This document shows, in pieces, positions 32,548-42,300 of a stretch of DNA of 64,000 nt (its first letter is position 1; each line of letters starts with the position of its first letter). The position numbers and the translations under genes are program-made. The notes beneath the pieces are model-generated. The model was not told the DNA's origin and ran no database searches. It worked only from the letters and a program-made list of their open reading frames with translations. Source of the stretch: DATHWB01 sp041744795 (lineage in GTDB: Bacteria; Actinomycetota; Acidimicrobiia; Spongiisociales; ZC4RG35); contig JBGTKD010000192.1 of assembly GCA_041744795.1 (NCBI GenBank), positions 19,383 to 83,382 of the forward strand, written 5' to 3'.

Positions 32548-33441
32548 ATGAGTCCTACTGTTGTTGCTGTGATCGCTGTTATTTCTTATCCGCCGATTCC
32601 GCTTTTTGAGGTTGGGCCGCTGACGATGTCCCTCCATGGGGTCTTCGCCGCTCTTGGGTTCGTGGCGGGAGCGTTCTACACGACGAAGCTCCTGAACGAG
32701 CGCGGGTTCTCCGGGGAGGCCTTCCAGTCGGTGCTTTCCTGGGCCCTGGTCGGCTCTCTGCTGGGGGCCCGCTACTTCACCGCCCCCGCCGCTCTCCTTG
32801 ATGGCGTTCCATTCTTGACCGCCCTCAACCCGGTTAGCGGGAACTTCTCGATCATGGGCGGGTTCGCCGGTGGGATCCTTGTTGGCTGGTGGCGGATGCG
32901 GAAGATCGGGCTCGACCGTCTTCCGACGTTCGATTCAGCCTCCTACGGGCTGGCGATAGGCACCATCGTCGGACGTATCGGTGATTTGGCGATCGTCGAG
33001 CATTTGGGAAGCGCCACGACCATGCCGTGGGGGTACGGGATCCGCCCCGGTTATGACGTGGCACCGATGCACGATGGTCTCGAGTGCGCGGCAGTGCCTC
33101 TCGGTCAGCAATTCTGTGGCGTCTTCCACCACGCGGCGATGTACGACATGATCGGGGCGATCATTCTCTTCTTCGTCCTGATGCAGGTCCAGGGCCGGTT
33201 CCGGCTGCATTACGGGCAGCTCTTTTCGTTCTGGATCATCTGGTACGGCCTGCAGCGGTTCGTGCTCGACTTTCTCCGCTTCGGCTCAGGCGACGCGACA
33301 ATCGGCGTCTTCACCTGGAACCAGGTGAGCGGGCTCGCCGCGGCTCTCCTTGGTGTTGTCCTGTTCCTTAAATTCGGCGCGTCCGAGCCGAAGGTGTCGG
33401 ACGAAAACGACGAACCCAGACAGATGTTGGCTCCTGTCTGA
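32548..33441 (+). CDS. lgt: Prolipoprotein diacylglyceryl transferase family protein
   Basis: A 297-residue membrane protein with about seven helices. SLHGVFAALGF, SIMGGFAGGILVG, GRIGDLAIVEHLG and RFVLDFLRFG follow the Lgt pattern, an inner-membrane enzyme that transfers diacylglycerol from phosphatidylglycerol to the lipobox cysteine. The signature differs from the usual GRxGNFxNxE: an Asp replaces the first Asn. The region between the signature and HHAAMYD is longer and cysteine-containing. The window encodes several lipobox proteins, so an Lgt is expected, but this may be a divergent paralogue. Confidence 0.8.
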   Translation: MSPTVVAVIAVISYPPIPLFEVGPLTMSLHGVFAALGFVAGAFYTTKLLNERGFSGEAFQSVLSWALVGSLLGARYFTAPAALLDGVPFLTALNPVSGNFSIMGGFAGGILVGWWRMRKIGLDRLPTFDSASYGLAIGTIVGRIGDLAIVEHLGSATTMPWGYGIRPGYDVAPMHDGLECAAVPLGQQFCGVFHHAAMYDMIGAIILFFVLMQVQGRFRLHYGQLFSFWIIWYGLQRFVLDFLRFGSGDATIGVFTWNQVSGLAAALLGVVLFLKFGASEPKVSDENDEPRQMLAPV

Positions 33442-33473
33442 TCGGGTCTGAGCAGGGAATCTCCGCGTAGGCC

Positions 33474-34217
33474 TTAGCGGTACTCGGGGTTGGAAAAGTC
33501 GTAGCGGCAGCCAGCATCCCATCCAGCCCGCTGGTTGCCGTGCGCGGGTATCCCGCCAGCGTCTTTGAGCATGCGGGCAAGGTGGAGCAGGTTCCAGGTC
33601 ATGAAAGTCGTGTTGCGGTTCGTGAAGTCATTCTCCGGCCCCCCGGAACCTTCATCCAGATAGCTCGGCCCGGGTCCGGCCTCTCCGATCCAGCCGGAGT
33701 CGGCCTGGGGCGGGATCACATATCCGAGATGTTGGAGGGAATAGAGCACGTTCATGGCGATGTGCTTGATTCCGTCTTCGTTTCCTGTCACGAGACAACC
33801 GCCGACCTTGCCGTAATAGGCGTACTGACCAGCGTCGTTGAGGATCGAAGAACACGCATAGAGGCGTTCGATCACTCTGGTCGCCACCGACGACTTCTCA
33901 CCCAGCCAGATCGGGGTACCGATGACGAGGATGTGGGCGGCCGCCACTTGCTGGTGCAGCGCCGGCCAGGCATCGGTCGCGGCACCGTGTTCGGTCATAT
34001 CGGGCCATACGCCGGGAGCGATGTCGTGGTCGACAGCTCGGACAACTTCGACGCTGACCCCGTTGCGCCGCATGATCTCCATCGAGATGTCCATCAGCCC
34101 CTCGGTGTGGGACTGCTCCGGTGATGGTTTGAGCGTGCAATTGATGTACAGCGCCCTCAGGTTCGAGAAATCCCATTGCGATTCGGTGTCGTACTTTTCT
34201 TCGCTTGTCTCGGCCAT
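33474..34217 (-). CDS. Flavodoxin-like NAD(P)H-dependent FMN reductase
   Basis: A 247-residue protein whose first two-thirds is a flavodoxin fold: ALYINCTLKPSPEQSHTE as the phosphate-binding start, ILVIGTPIWLGEKSS in the second FMN loop, and YAYYGKVGGCLVTGNEDG. The C-terminal part is extended and acidic-aromatic. It probably reduces or carries FMN in the cytosol. The following gene upstream on the same strand is a glyoxalase-fold protein (21 bp gap), so they may be co-transcribed. Confidence 0.78.
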   Translation of the reverse strand: MAETSEEKYDTESQWDFSNLRALYINCTLKPSPEQSHTEGLMDISMEIMRRNGVSVEVVRAVDHDIAPGVWPDMTEHGAATDAWPALHQQVAAAHILVIGTPIWLGEKSSVATRVIERLYACSSILNDAGQYAYYGKVGGCLVTGNEDGIKHIAMNVLYSLQHLGYVIPPQADSGWIGEAGPGPSYLDEGSGGPENDFTNRNTTFMTWNLLHLARMLKDAGGIPAHGNQRAGWDAGCRYDFSNPEYR

Positions 34218-34238
34218 GTCTTCCTTCCTGGGTGGGTC

Positions 34239-34658
34239 CTAACCCTCCAACCGAATTGATCCGTCGGCGCTCAATGGCCAGTAGGGGTTGTGGGCGACCT
34301 CCCACGGGTGGCCGTCCGGGTCGACGAAAGCTCCGGAGTATCCGCCCCAGAAGGTCTCTGCCGGTTCCCTGCTGATCTTCGCTCCGGCCAACCGGGCCTC
34401 TTCGATGACCCGATCGACTTCCTCGGTCGAACCCACGTTGTGGGCGAGCGTCACGCCTCCCCATCCGCCGTTGTCGGTGACGCCGCTGTCGGCCGCCAGC
34501 TCTTCCCGCGGCCATAAGCCGAAGATCATGCCGCCTGTCTGAAAGAACACGATCTCTTCGGTGGGTCCGGTCGGGGTCCATCCGAGAGACTCGTAGAACT
34601 CCCGTGCCCGGTTGAGATCCGCCACTCCCAAAGTCACAAGACTCAAACGCTGTTCCAT
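34239..34658 (-). CDS. Glyoxalase/bleomycin-resistance fold protein
   Basis: A 139-residue vicinal-oxygen-chelate protein with two beta-alpha-beta units: LVTLGVADLNRAREFYESLG at the start and GAFVDPDGHPWEVAHNP at the end, the latter a near-universal marker of the family. Some acid/His positions could bind metal, but the substrate is unknown. The ATG at 34658 has a strong AGGAGG ribosome-binding site. Confidence 0.83.
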   Translation of the reverse strand: MEQRLSLVTLGVADLNRAREFYESLGWTPTGPTEEIVFFQTGGMIFGLWPREELAADSGVTDNGGWGGVTLAHNVGSTEEVDRVIEEARLAGAKISREPAETFWGGYSGAFVDPDGHPWEVAHNPYWPLSADGSIRLEG

Positions 34659-34711
34659 GTTGAACCTCCTGGATGGATTATGCCTGGAGCGAGTGACATA
34701 CCCTCGTGGCC

Positions 34712-37129
34712 GTGAATCTCGCCGACACCGGTCTTCCTGTAGAAGCCTCTGTGCTCGCAGTGCGCGCTGCATTGACTGACCCTGGCGCAGCGGTCCTCGT
34801 TGCTCCTCCAGGGTCGGGCAAGACGACCGTAGTTCCGTTGCGCCTGGTGGACGAGGCATGGCGGGAGGACCGCAAGATCGTCGTGTTGGAACCCCGGCGC
34901 CTGGCCACTCGGGCGGCGGCGCGGCGGATGGCGTGGCTATTGGGTGAAGACGTCGGCGAGACCGTCGGCTACGTAACCCGCACCGACCGCCAGACAGGCC
35001 CGGGGGTGGCGATCGAAGTGGTCACGGAGGGTGTCTTGACGCGCAGATTGCAGACCGACCCCGGGCTGATGGACACGTCGGCTGTGATCTTCGATGAGAT
35101 CCACGAACGCAACCTGCAGACCGACCTAGGACTGGCCCTGGCACTCCACTCTCGCGGTCTGTTCCGGCCCGACCTCCGACTGCTCGCCATGTCCGCCACC
35201 GTCGACGCCGACCGGATCGCCCAGGTGATCGGTGGCCCGGTCATCACTTCTGATGCTCGTACGTTCCCGGTCGATGTCCGATGGAAGCCCGCCCCTCGCA
35301 AGACTTGGATCGAGGATCACGCCGCCGCCGTCATTCGTCAGGCCCTGCGGACCGACCAAGGCGACGTCCTCTGCTTCCTCCCTGGCATGGCCCAGATCGA
35401 CCGCGTGGCCCGCAACCTCGATGGGATAGACGCCGACGTCCACCGACTGCACGGGAGCTTGCCGGTCGACGATCAGGACCGGGCTATTGCGCCAGGACCG
35501 AACCGGAAAGTGGTGCTGTCCACTGACATCGCAGAGTCGAGCCTCACCGTCGAAGGGGTGGCGATAGTCATCGACTCAGGTCTGGCCAGATCGCCCCGAT
35601 TCGATGCTCGCACCGGCATGACGCGACTCACCACAGTCGGCATCTCGAAGGCCTCGGCTGACCAGCGTGCGGGCAGGGCAGGACGCCTCGGACCCGGGGT
35701 CGCCTACCGGCTCTGGTCGAAGGTGGAACACGCCGCACGTCGCCCTGACATCGAACCGGAGATCCTGTCGGTGGAACTGGCAGGGTTCATGCTCGACCTG
35801 ATCCATTTCGGAGCCGACGACCCCTCGGCACTGGTATGGCTCGACCCGCCCCCCGAACGGGCAGTGGCCGAGGCCGTGGACCTACTGGTATCGCTGGGAG
35901 CGATCGACTCGGAGCGTCGTTTGAGTGCCACAGGCAAGGCGATGGCTCGCCTGCCCCTTCATCCGCGGCTGGCACGGATGGTGGCCGATGCCGGGGTTGA
36001 CGCTTGGACGGCGTGTTTGGTGGCGGCGCTAGTCGACGACCGGGATGTATTTGGGGGACCGCTGGATGACCGACCGGTTGATCTGGCGTTGCGGGTGCGA
36101 GCGGTGATTGATGGTGACCGGAGAGCGGACCGACGGGGAACCGATCGGGTTCTACGCACCGCCCGGGACCTGGCAAGCCGAGTGAGGATCTCAGAGGACC
36201 GAGTTCGCGCCGATCGGGTCGGGCCTCTATTGGCGTTGGCCTTTCCCGACAGGCTGGCGATCCGCCGAGGCAGCCCCGGCCGCTTCCAACTGCGGCTGGG
36301 TGCGACCGCCTGGGTGCCGAACACCGACCCCCTGGCTCCTGAGCCGTTCCTGGTGGCGGCTGACCTGGATGGCAAGCGCAAGGACGCCCGCATCCGCCTG
36401 GCTGCGGCTATCGACCCTGAAGAGGTGGTTTTTGCTTTCGCCAACGACATCGACGAGCGAACCGAACTCGTATGGGACGGCGACCGCATCGTGGAGCGGA
36501 GCGAACGAAAACTGGGTGGCATCGTCCTGGAATCCTTCGAGCGTCGTGCCCGACCCGACGACCGAACACGGGCAATGGTTCTCGACCGGATCCGGTCCGA
36601 CCCGAGAGTGCTCGCCTGGTCAGGTGCTGCAGGCTCGTTCATCGACCGGGTGGCGTTCCTGCACCTCTCCGAGCCTGACCGCTGGCCCGCCTGGAGCAGC
36701 GAAGGATTGGCAGTCGGTGTCGACGAGTGGATGGCGGTGTGGATCACGGGCGCAGTGAGCCTTGACGAGGTTCGTTCGGTGGACTTGCTGGCGGCGTTGC
36801 GGGCCCACCTTGGTCACGACCTAGCTTCCCGGATGGACCGGGAGGCACCGACGAAGGTAACGCTTCCTTCGGGCCGACAGGCGAAGGTCGACTACTCGGG
36901 GGACCGGCCATCGGTCGCTGCCCGGGTTCAGGACTTCTACGGCTCGACCGTCACCCCGCAGGTGGGTGGACAACCTCTCGTGTTGGAACTGCTCTCACCC
37001 GCCAACCGCCCCGTCCAGATCACCGATGACCTTGCCGGGTTTTGGAAGGGGAGCTGGTCAGAGGTGAGGAAAGACATGGCCGGTCGATATCCTAAGCACG
37101 ACTGGCCGGAAGACCCCGGATCTATTTGA
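34712..37129 (+). CDS. hrpB: ATP-dependent helicase HrpB
   Basis: An 805-residue DExH helicase. Motifs in order: GSGKTT (Walker A), DEIHERNLQTDL (DEAH-like), SATVD, STDIAESSLTVEG and QRAGRAGR; then a helicase-associated region and the HrpB-specific C-terminus ending near RYPKHDWPEDPG. HrpB proteins are putative RNA helicases of unclear substrate. The GTG at 34712 is preferred to GTG 34706 because a TACCCT box ends 7 nt before it, giving a leaderless message. A diverged copy of the last 18 codons occurs at 37687-37740. Confidence 0.92.
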   Translation: MNLADTGLPVEASVLAVRAALTDPGAAVLVAPPGSGKTTVVPLRLVDEAWREDRKIVVLEPRRLATRAAARRMAWLLGEDVGETVGYVTRTDRQTGPGVAIEVVTEGVLTRRLQTDPGLMDTSAVIFDEIHERNLQTDLGLALALHSRGLFRPDLRLLAMSATVDADRIAQVIGGPVITSDARTFPVDVRWKPAPRKTWIEDHAAAVIRQALRTDQGDVLCFLPGMAQIDRVARNLDGIDADVHRLHGSLPVDDQDRAIAPGPNRKVVLSTDIAESSLTVEGVAIVIDSGLARSPRFDARTGMTRLTTVGISKASADQRAGRAGRLGPGVAYRLWSKVEHAARRPDIEPEILSVELAGFMLDLIHFGADDPSALVWLDPPPERAVAEAVDLLVSLGAIDSERRLSATGKAMARLPLHPRLARMVADAGVDAWTACLVAALVDDRDVFGGPLDDRPVDLALRVRAVIDGDRRADRRGTDRVLRTARDLASRVRISEDRVRADRVGPLLALAFPDRLAIRRGSPGRFQLRLGATAWVPNTDPLAPEPFLVAADLDGKRKDARIRLAAAIDPEEVVFAFANDIDERTELVWDGDRIVERSERKLGGIVLESFERRARPDDRTRAMVLDRIRSDPRVLAWSGAAGSFIDRVAFLHLSEPDRWPAWSSEGLAVGVDEWMAVWITGAVSLDEVRSVDLLAALRAHLGHDLASRMDREAPTKVTLPSGRQAKVDYSGDRPSVAARVQDFYGSTVTPQVGGQPLVLELLSPANRPVQITDDLAGFWKGSWSEVRKDMAGRYPKHDWPEDPGSI

Positions 37130-37174
37130 GCGCTTCGAGGGCCGGTACGAGCCGTTCTGTCGATTCAAGGCTCC

Positions 37175-37528
37175 TCAAGCCGCCTCCGGTGGAGTCTTGC
37201 GGATCGGAAAGGATGCAGCGATGACGGCCAGAACTCCGACTCCGATGATCAGGCCCGGGATTACGAGACTCGTCCCCTCGGTCCGCCTCTGCTCGATATA
37301 CGCAGTAGCTTCTTCTTCGGTCCCTTCGAACGCGACAGTGAGTCGATCCTCCGGGTTGGGGGCTTGCTCGTCGACCTCGAAGACCCGGTGGACCGTGCCG
37401 TCGCTCTCCACTGAAAAGTTCAAACCCGACCCATATTCCGACTCCAAACTCCAGGCTCCCAGACCCACCAACACCGCTAGGCCGCCTAACACGCCAACCG
37501 CGATGCGGCTCGCCCTCGACAACTTCAC
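37175..37528 (-). CDS. Small two-helix membrane protein
   Basis: A 117-residue protein with membrane helices near residues 10-28 and 88-107 and a soluble, acidic middle that contains EVDEQAPNPEDRLTVAFEGTEEEATAYI. The topology places the middle domain outside, with both ends in the cytosol. No family is recognised. It converges on hrpB. Confidence 0.6.
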   Translation of the reverse strand: MKLSRASRIAVGVLGGLAVLVGLGAWSLESEYGSGLNFSVESDGTVHRVFEVDEQAPNPEDRLTVAFEGTEEEATAYIEQRRTEGTSLVIPGLIIGVGVLAVIAASFPIRKTPPEAA

Positions 37529-37561
37529 ATAGCTCCTTCGTCTAGTGATGAAACACTACGA

Positions 37562-37653
37562 CTCAGCGCCGGCACTTGAACTCCACACGGTCTCCCAGCT
37601 CGACTGGTCGGAGGGTTTCAACTCGATGCGTCGATCTCACGATGGGCGCTGAG
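37562..37653. repeat. Long inverted repeat with nested stems
   Basis: CTCAGCGCC (37562-37570) and GGCGCTGAG (37645-37653) are perfect 9-bp arms enclosing nested short stems (TTGAA/TTCAA, CTCC/GGAG, CAG/CTG). It lies in the 294-bp spacer 37529-37822. Could be a structured RNA or decayed mobile DNA. Confidence 0.4.
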
Positions 37654-37686
37654 CGTGAGGCGGATTGCTCGGGGCTTGCTGTCCTC

Positions 37687-37740
37687 ATGGCCGCCCGGTA
37701 CCCGAAACATGACTGGCCGGAAGACCCGGGTGCTATTTGA
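37687..37740 (+). pseudogene. Remnant of a second hrpB 3' end
   Basis: This 54-bp stretch would encode 17 residues followed by a stop, matching the last 17 residues of the HrpB encoded just upstream at 15 positions (shared core RYPKHDWPEDPG). The DNA differs at many third codon positions while the protein is kept, so it came from a separate hrpB gene that had been under protein-level selection, not from a recent tandem copy. Nothing upstream of it resembles HrpB. Confidence 0.7.
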
Positions 37741-37751
37741 GCTCGCCCCTC

Positions 37752-37806
37752 TACTTAGAAACAACCGTCTGTCACCCACCGTGCTTAGCCGTTCGTCTTC
37801 TAAGTA
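37752..37806. repeat. Inverted repeat TACTTAGAA / TTCTAAGTA
   Basis: TACTTAGAA (37752-37760) and TTCTAAGTA (37798-37806) are perfect 9-bp arms 37 bp apart, just before the ribosome-binding site of the next gene. AT-rich arms stand out from the GC-rich surroundings. Could be a regulatory site or part of the same decayed element as the hrpB remnant. Confidence 0.45.
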
Positions 37807-37822
37807 ACTATCAGGAGCTTGG

Positions 37823-38374
37823 ATGTTGCAGCAATTGTGGAAGCTTGCAGATTGGCAATGGGTGGCTGGGCGGTTTCTCGTGGCCGGAGGTGCCTTGTAT
37901 GCCTTTTTTTGGGGCTCGTTTCTGGTCGGCAACTTCGGGGATGACCTTTGGTTAATCGGGCTGGCGGTTCATGGAGTGCTGATCTTTCTGATCATCGCTG
38001 GCCTGGTTGCGGCGCGGTCGCGGTTACGACTGGAAGGCTGGGCATCGTGGGTGTGGAACACGTCAATCGCATTCGCCTTCTTGGGCCAAACCGTCGGCCA
38101 CCCGATGTGGTCGCTCGCTCTATTTGGCTTGGCCGGCGTGGGGTTCACCAAGTTGGGGTCAGCCGTGGCTGCATCGTTGGCCGCTGGTGGGTTGGGTTGG
38201 CTCGCTCTGTTTTGGAGCGGGGTCCGAGTAGGAGACCAAGACGGCCCCACCCCGACGGACGGTCAGGTGGTGCTCGGCCTGATCGCGCTAATGCTCACGG
38301 CACTTGGACTCATAGGTCTCGGTGTCAGGCTTCGGCGGGCGGTTACCTCGGCTGACTTGATGCTCCAGCCTTAG
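37823..38374 (+). CDS. Polytopic membrane protein, unknown function
   Basis: A 183-residue protein with about five hydrophobic helices, no catalytic motif and no recognised family. It has a good AGGAG ribosome-binding site, unlike many neighbours. It is isolated from other genes by the repeat-rich spacer upstream. The charge pattern places the C-terminus in the cytosol (LRRAV). Confidence 0.6.
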   Translation: MLQQLWKLADWQWVAGRFLVAGGALYAFFWGSFLVGNFGDDLWLIGLAVHGVLIFLIIAGLVAARSRLRLEGWASWVWNTSIAFAFLGQTVGHPMWSLALFGLAGVGFTKLGSAVAASLAAGGLGWLALFWSGVRVGDQDGPTPTDGQVVLGLIALMLTALGLIGLGVRLRRAVTSADLMLQP

Positions 38375-38473
38375 AAGGGGGGCTCGGATTCATGGATGCC
38401 GGCATCTCCCAACGGTTCCGGGACCTCGGCGGGTAGAACGGGCCGGGAGCGAGGGTCACGTATCGTGCAGGCG

Positions 38474-39271
38474 ATGGCCGAGGCGTACTTCACAACCGAC
38501 GACGGGGTGTGGTTTCACGGAACCGGTTACACCAGGGGCCCATGGGATCTGAACTCCTGTCATGCCGGCCCGCCCACCGGGCTGATGGTTCGAGCTTTGG
38601 AGCGACTGGTCTCGGACAAGGCACTGACCCGGATGTCGATCGAGATCTCCCGGCCAATTCCGATGGGCGGCTTTCGGATCGAAACTGAACTGCGTAAGCA
38701 GGGCAGGGCGGTGACGCTCAGCACCGCTCGCATCGTCGATGACGAGCGGACCTATGCGGAGTGTTCGGCGATGCATCTGCGGGAAATCGACCTTCCCGCC
38801 AAGAGCGCACCGTTCGAGCTTCCTGACTTCGAGGCGTCGGTCCCCGGACCGCACCCAATCACCGAGACTCTGCACGGCGACCAGGCGTTTCCCTCTTCGA
38901 TAGAAGTGCGATACGACCCGTCAGCGTCGATCGGCGTCGGCGGGTACACGGTCATCTGGATGCGAAATCTGGTTCCCCTTCTCGAATCCGAAGAACCGTC
39001 GGGTCTCCAGCGCATCTGTCCGCTGGCAGATAGCGGGAATGGCAACTCCTACAACGAGTACCTGGACAGGGTGCTATTCGTGAACCCCGATTTACTCTTG
39101 TCGATCCACCGCCAACCGGAGGGTGAGTGGTTCGGCGCCAAGACCGTTTCGCACTGGGGGGACAACGGCATTGGCTGCTCAGATGCAGAGTTGTTCGACT
39201 CGAAGGGTCCGGTTGGCCGAGCGACACAGAACCTGTTGCTCGACCCTGCACCGGATCGCATCGACCCTTAG
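38474..39271 (+). CDS. Acyl-CoA thioesterase-like (double hot-dog) protein
   Basis: A 265-residue protein resembling the TesB-like thioesterase superfamily (two hot-dog folds): SCHAGPPTGLMVRALERL, ISRPIPMGGFRIETELRKQGR and the later WFGAKTVSHWGDNGIGCSDAELFDSKGPVGRA are typical. It probably hydrolyses acyl-CoA esters; chain length is unknown. The ATG at 38474 follows a TATCGT box by 7 nt, so it seems leaderless. Confidence 0.75.
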   Translation: MAEAYFTTDDGVWFHGTGYTRGPWDLNSCHAGPPTGLMVRALERLVSDKALTRMSIEISRPIPMGGFRIETELRKQGRAVTLSTARIVDDERTYAECSAMHLREIDLPAKSAPFELPDFEASVPGPHPITETLHGDQAFPSSIEVRYDPSASIGVGGYTVIWMRNLVPLLESEEPSGLQRICPLADSGNGNSYNEYLDRVLFVNPDLLLSIHRQPEGEWFGAKTVSHWGDNGIGCSDAELFDSKGPVGRATQNLLLDPAPDRIDP

Positions 39272-39361
39272 CTGTTGGATCGAAGCGGGACCGTTTGTGT
39301 GATCGCCTCCCCGCGCTCGCCGGGTGAGGAGTACATTTCGTCGGGACTGGAGGGTTCTCTG

Positions 39362-42300
39362 TTGGAGTGTCCGAATTGTGGTCATGGGAACACCCGTGAT
39401 GCCAAGTTCTGTGCGCAATGCGGGACGGGGTTGACAGTCGCGTGCGGTGTCTGTTCGGCCGTTGGCGATCCGGGGGCGGCTTTCTGTACGAACTGCGGGG
39501 CGGCTTTCGGCGCCCCTGCCAGCGGTGAGAATGAGCTCGCCCGGTATCTGCCGCAGGAACTGCTGACCAAGCTCGAATCCGCTAGAGCGGGCAGGGCGAT
39601 GCAGGGGGAGCGGCGCACTGTCACGATGCTGTTCGCCGACATCAAGGGTTCGACCGCCGCCGCCGAAAAGCTCGATCCAGAAGATTGGGCCGAGATAGTC
39701 AACGGTGCTTTCGAACACCTGATCGCGCCGGTTTATCACTACGAGGGCACCCTCGCCCGCCTCCAGGGCGACGCAGTCCTGGCCTTTTTCGGTGCGCCCA
39801 TCGCCCACGAGGACGACCCTGTGCGGGCGCTGCGCGCCGGGCTTGAGATCATCGAGGCGATCGGCGACTACCGCCACCAGATCGAGAGCCGTTGGGGAGT
39901 ATCGATCGAAGCTCGAGTGGGGATCCACACCGGTCTCGTGGTCGTCGGTGAAGTGGGCTCCGACCTACGGGTCGAATACACCGCTCTGGGGGACGCGATC
40001 AACGTCGCAGCCCGGATGGAGCAAGCCGCCGAACCAGGAACGGTTTTCGTGACCGACCACACACGGTCCCTCACTGGCGGGGCATTCGAGTTCGAATCGT
40101 TAGGCCCGGTCGAAGTGAAAGGAAAGGCCGAGCCGGTCATTGCCCACCGGGTGCTCCGGTTTATCGGCGATCACGACACCGCCTCTCCGACGGCTCTCAT
40201 CGGGAGATCGAACGAGATGGAACGCCTCGAAGCTCTGCGTGCCCAGCTCGTAGCTGGCTCCGGATGGGTCGCATCGATCACCGCAGATGCGGGCGTGGGC
40301 AAGTCCCGTCTGCTGCGCGAGTTCCGAGACTCGACCGAAGCCGCCGCGATACTCTCGGTGCGCTACGACCAGCCCGGCGAAGTGGCATGGATGACCGGCG
40401 CCGGCCGCTCGTACGAGACAGCCACGCCGTTCGCTGCCGTCAGCGACCTTCTGAACCGGTGGTGGGGCCTTGTCGATGCAGATGAGCCTTTCGAACGTGT
40501 CGAGTCTGCGATCGCTTCGATCGAATGTACCTATCCCGACGGCGCCGCCCTGCTCTCCCACATCGGCGGCGTCGCCCTCTCAGGCGATGCGGCGGCTTTC
40601 GTGGCTGCGCTCGAGGCTCCGGTCCTTCACAGCAAGGCCGCAGTGGCTTTTACGTCGTACCTTGAGGCCTCTGCCCGGAGACGCCCCGTGCTGATCGTGC
40701 TCGAAGATGTCCACTGGGCCGACGACCTGTCCCTGGCCCTCTTCGAGTCGATTATGGAGTTAACCGAACGCCTCCCCATCGGTCTCATCGTGGCGATGCG
40801 GCCATACAGGGAAGACACCTCGTGGCACATTCACCAGGTGGCCGAACGCGACCACCCCCACAGGTATCACCAGTTGGCGCTGTCCCCACTGACCACCGAC
40901 GATGGTGGCGCACTCCTCGATTCGCTGCTCGCTGAAACCGAGATACCGGCCGAGACGAGGCAACGGATTCTCGACCGTTCCGCTGGCAACCCCCTGTTCC
41001 TCGAAGAGATGGTGAGGACGCTCAGCGAATCCGGATCGGCTACGGTGCCGACCTCGCTCGCCACCATCCTCACGGCCCGTCTCGACCGCCTCGACGAGTC
41101 CACCCGTTACGTCGTGCAGATGGCCTCGGTGATTGGATCCGAATTCGATCGGGCCACACTGGCTGCCCTGCTCGATCGGGACACGCCCGACCGGGAGATC
41201 ATCGACCTGCAGCGCCGGGGCATTGTCGTGGACGCCGGACGGGGAATGCTTGCGTTCCGGCACGTTCTGATGCAGGAGGCGGCTTACGAGACGATCCTCC
41301 GTCGGACTCGGAGAGAACTGCACCGAATGATCGCCGATCACTACGTGACGGAACGGCCGGAAGAGGTGCAGGGCATCTCCCGCCATCTCACCGAGGCGGG
41401 TGACATCGAAGCGGCGTTCCCATACCTTGTCGAGGCGGGCGTCAGAGCAACCCGGGCGATGGCCCTTGGAGATGCGATCCGACTTCTCACCGAAGCGATA
41501 GACAACACGCCAATTGGAGCAGACCCGGCGGTCATCGTGCGTGCCCACGACACGCTGGGGGCCGCGCATTCCCTAGTGCCGGATCTGTCCAAGGCGGCGG
41601 CGGTGTATCAAAGCTTGTACGACTACGGCGAAAGGACGTCCGAACCTGCGGCTCGGGTAGCGGCGCTCAACCGGCTGGCCTTCGCCACTGCGTCGCTCAG
41701 CGGCAACTTCCAAGACGCGACCGACTACCTCGCTCAGGCCCGGGAACTGGCAGAGGAGTCGGGGGACGACGTCGGCCTTGCCGAATATCACATGAACTCG
41801 TGTTTCGTGGCCGCCATGAGCGGTGACCTTCGCGGGGCCGTGAGGCATGACGAAAGCACTGTCGAGGCAGGCGAACGTGCTGGTGCGCCAGGGATCCGCC
41901 TCGAGGGGATGATGCGCCGTGCCGTTAACTACGCCGCCCTGCTCGAACTCGAACAGGCCGAAGCGGCCATCGAATCGGCGCTCGATGCGGCCAAGGACGC
42001 AGGGGCTCAAGAAGAGCAGGCCATCATCGAGTCCTTCGCATTGGGTGTCGTCCGGTATTGGCGGGGGGACCTGCGGGCGGCACTCGACCTGATCGAACGA
42101 AACCATGACTCACTCAGTCGCTACGGCTCGTTCTACGAGTCGATCAATCGGGTGAGGGCAGGGGAGGTCTTCTTCGATCTTGGCGAACCGGAAACCGCCT
42201 TGAGTCGTTTTGCCGGTGCACGGCGCGTGGGAGAACAAAACGGGCAGGCCTTCGTCATTGCGGCCGGTTCAGCCGGCATGGCGTTCGTGTATGCCTCGGC

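Noticed and set aside
37562..37653. A tRNA-like or tmRNA-like structure suggested by the 9-bp outer stem.
   Set aside because: No T-loop GTTCRA consensus, no anticodon arm of proper size and the closing distance does not fit a tRNA.
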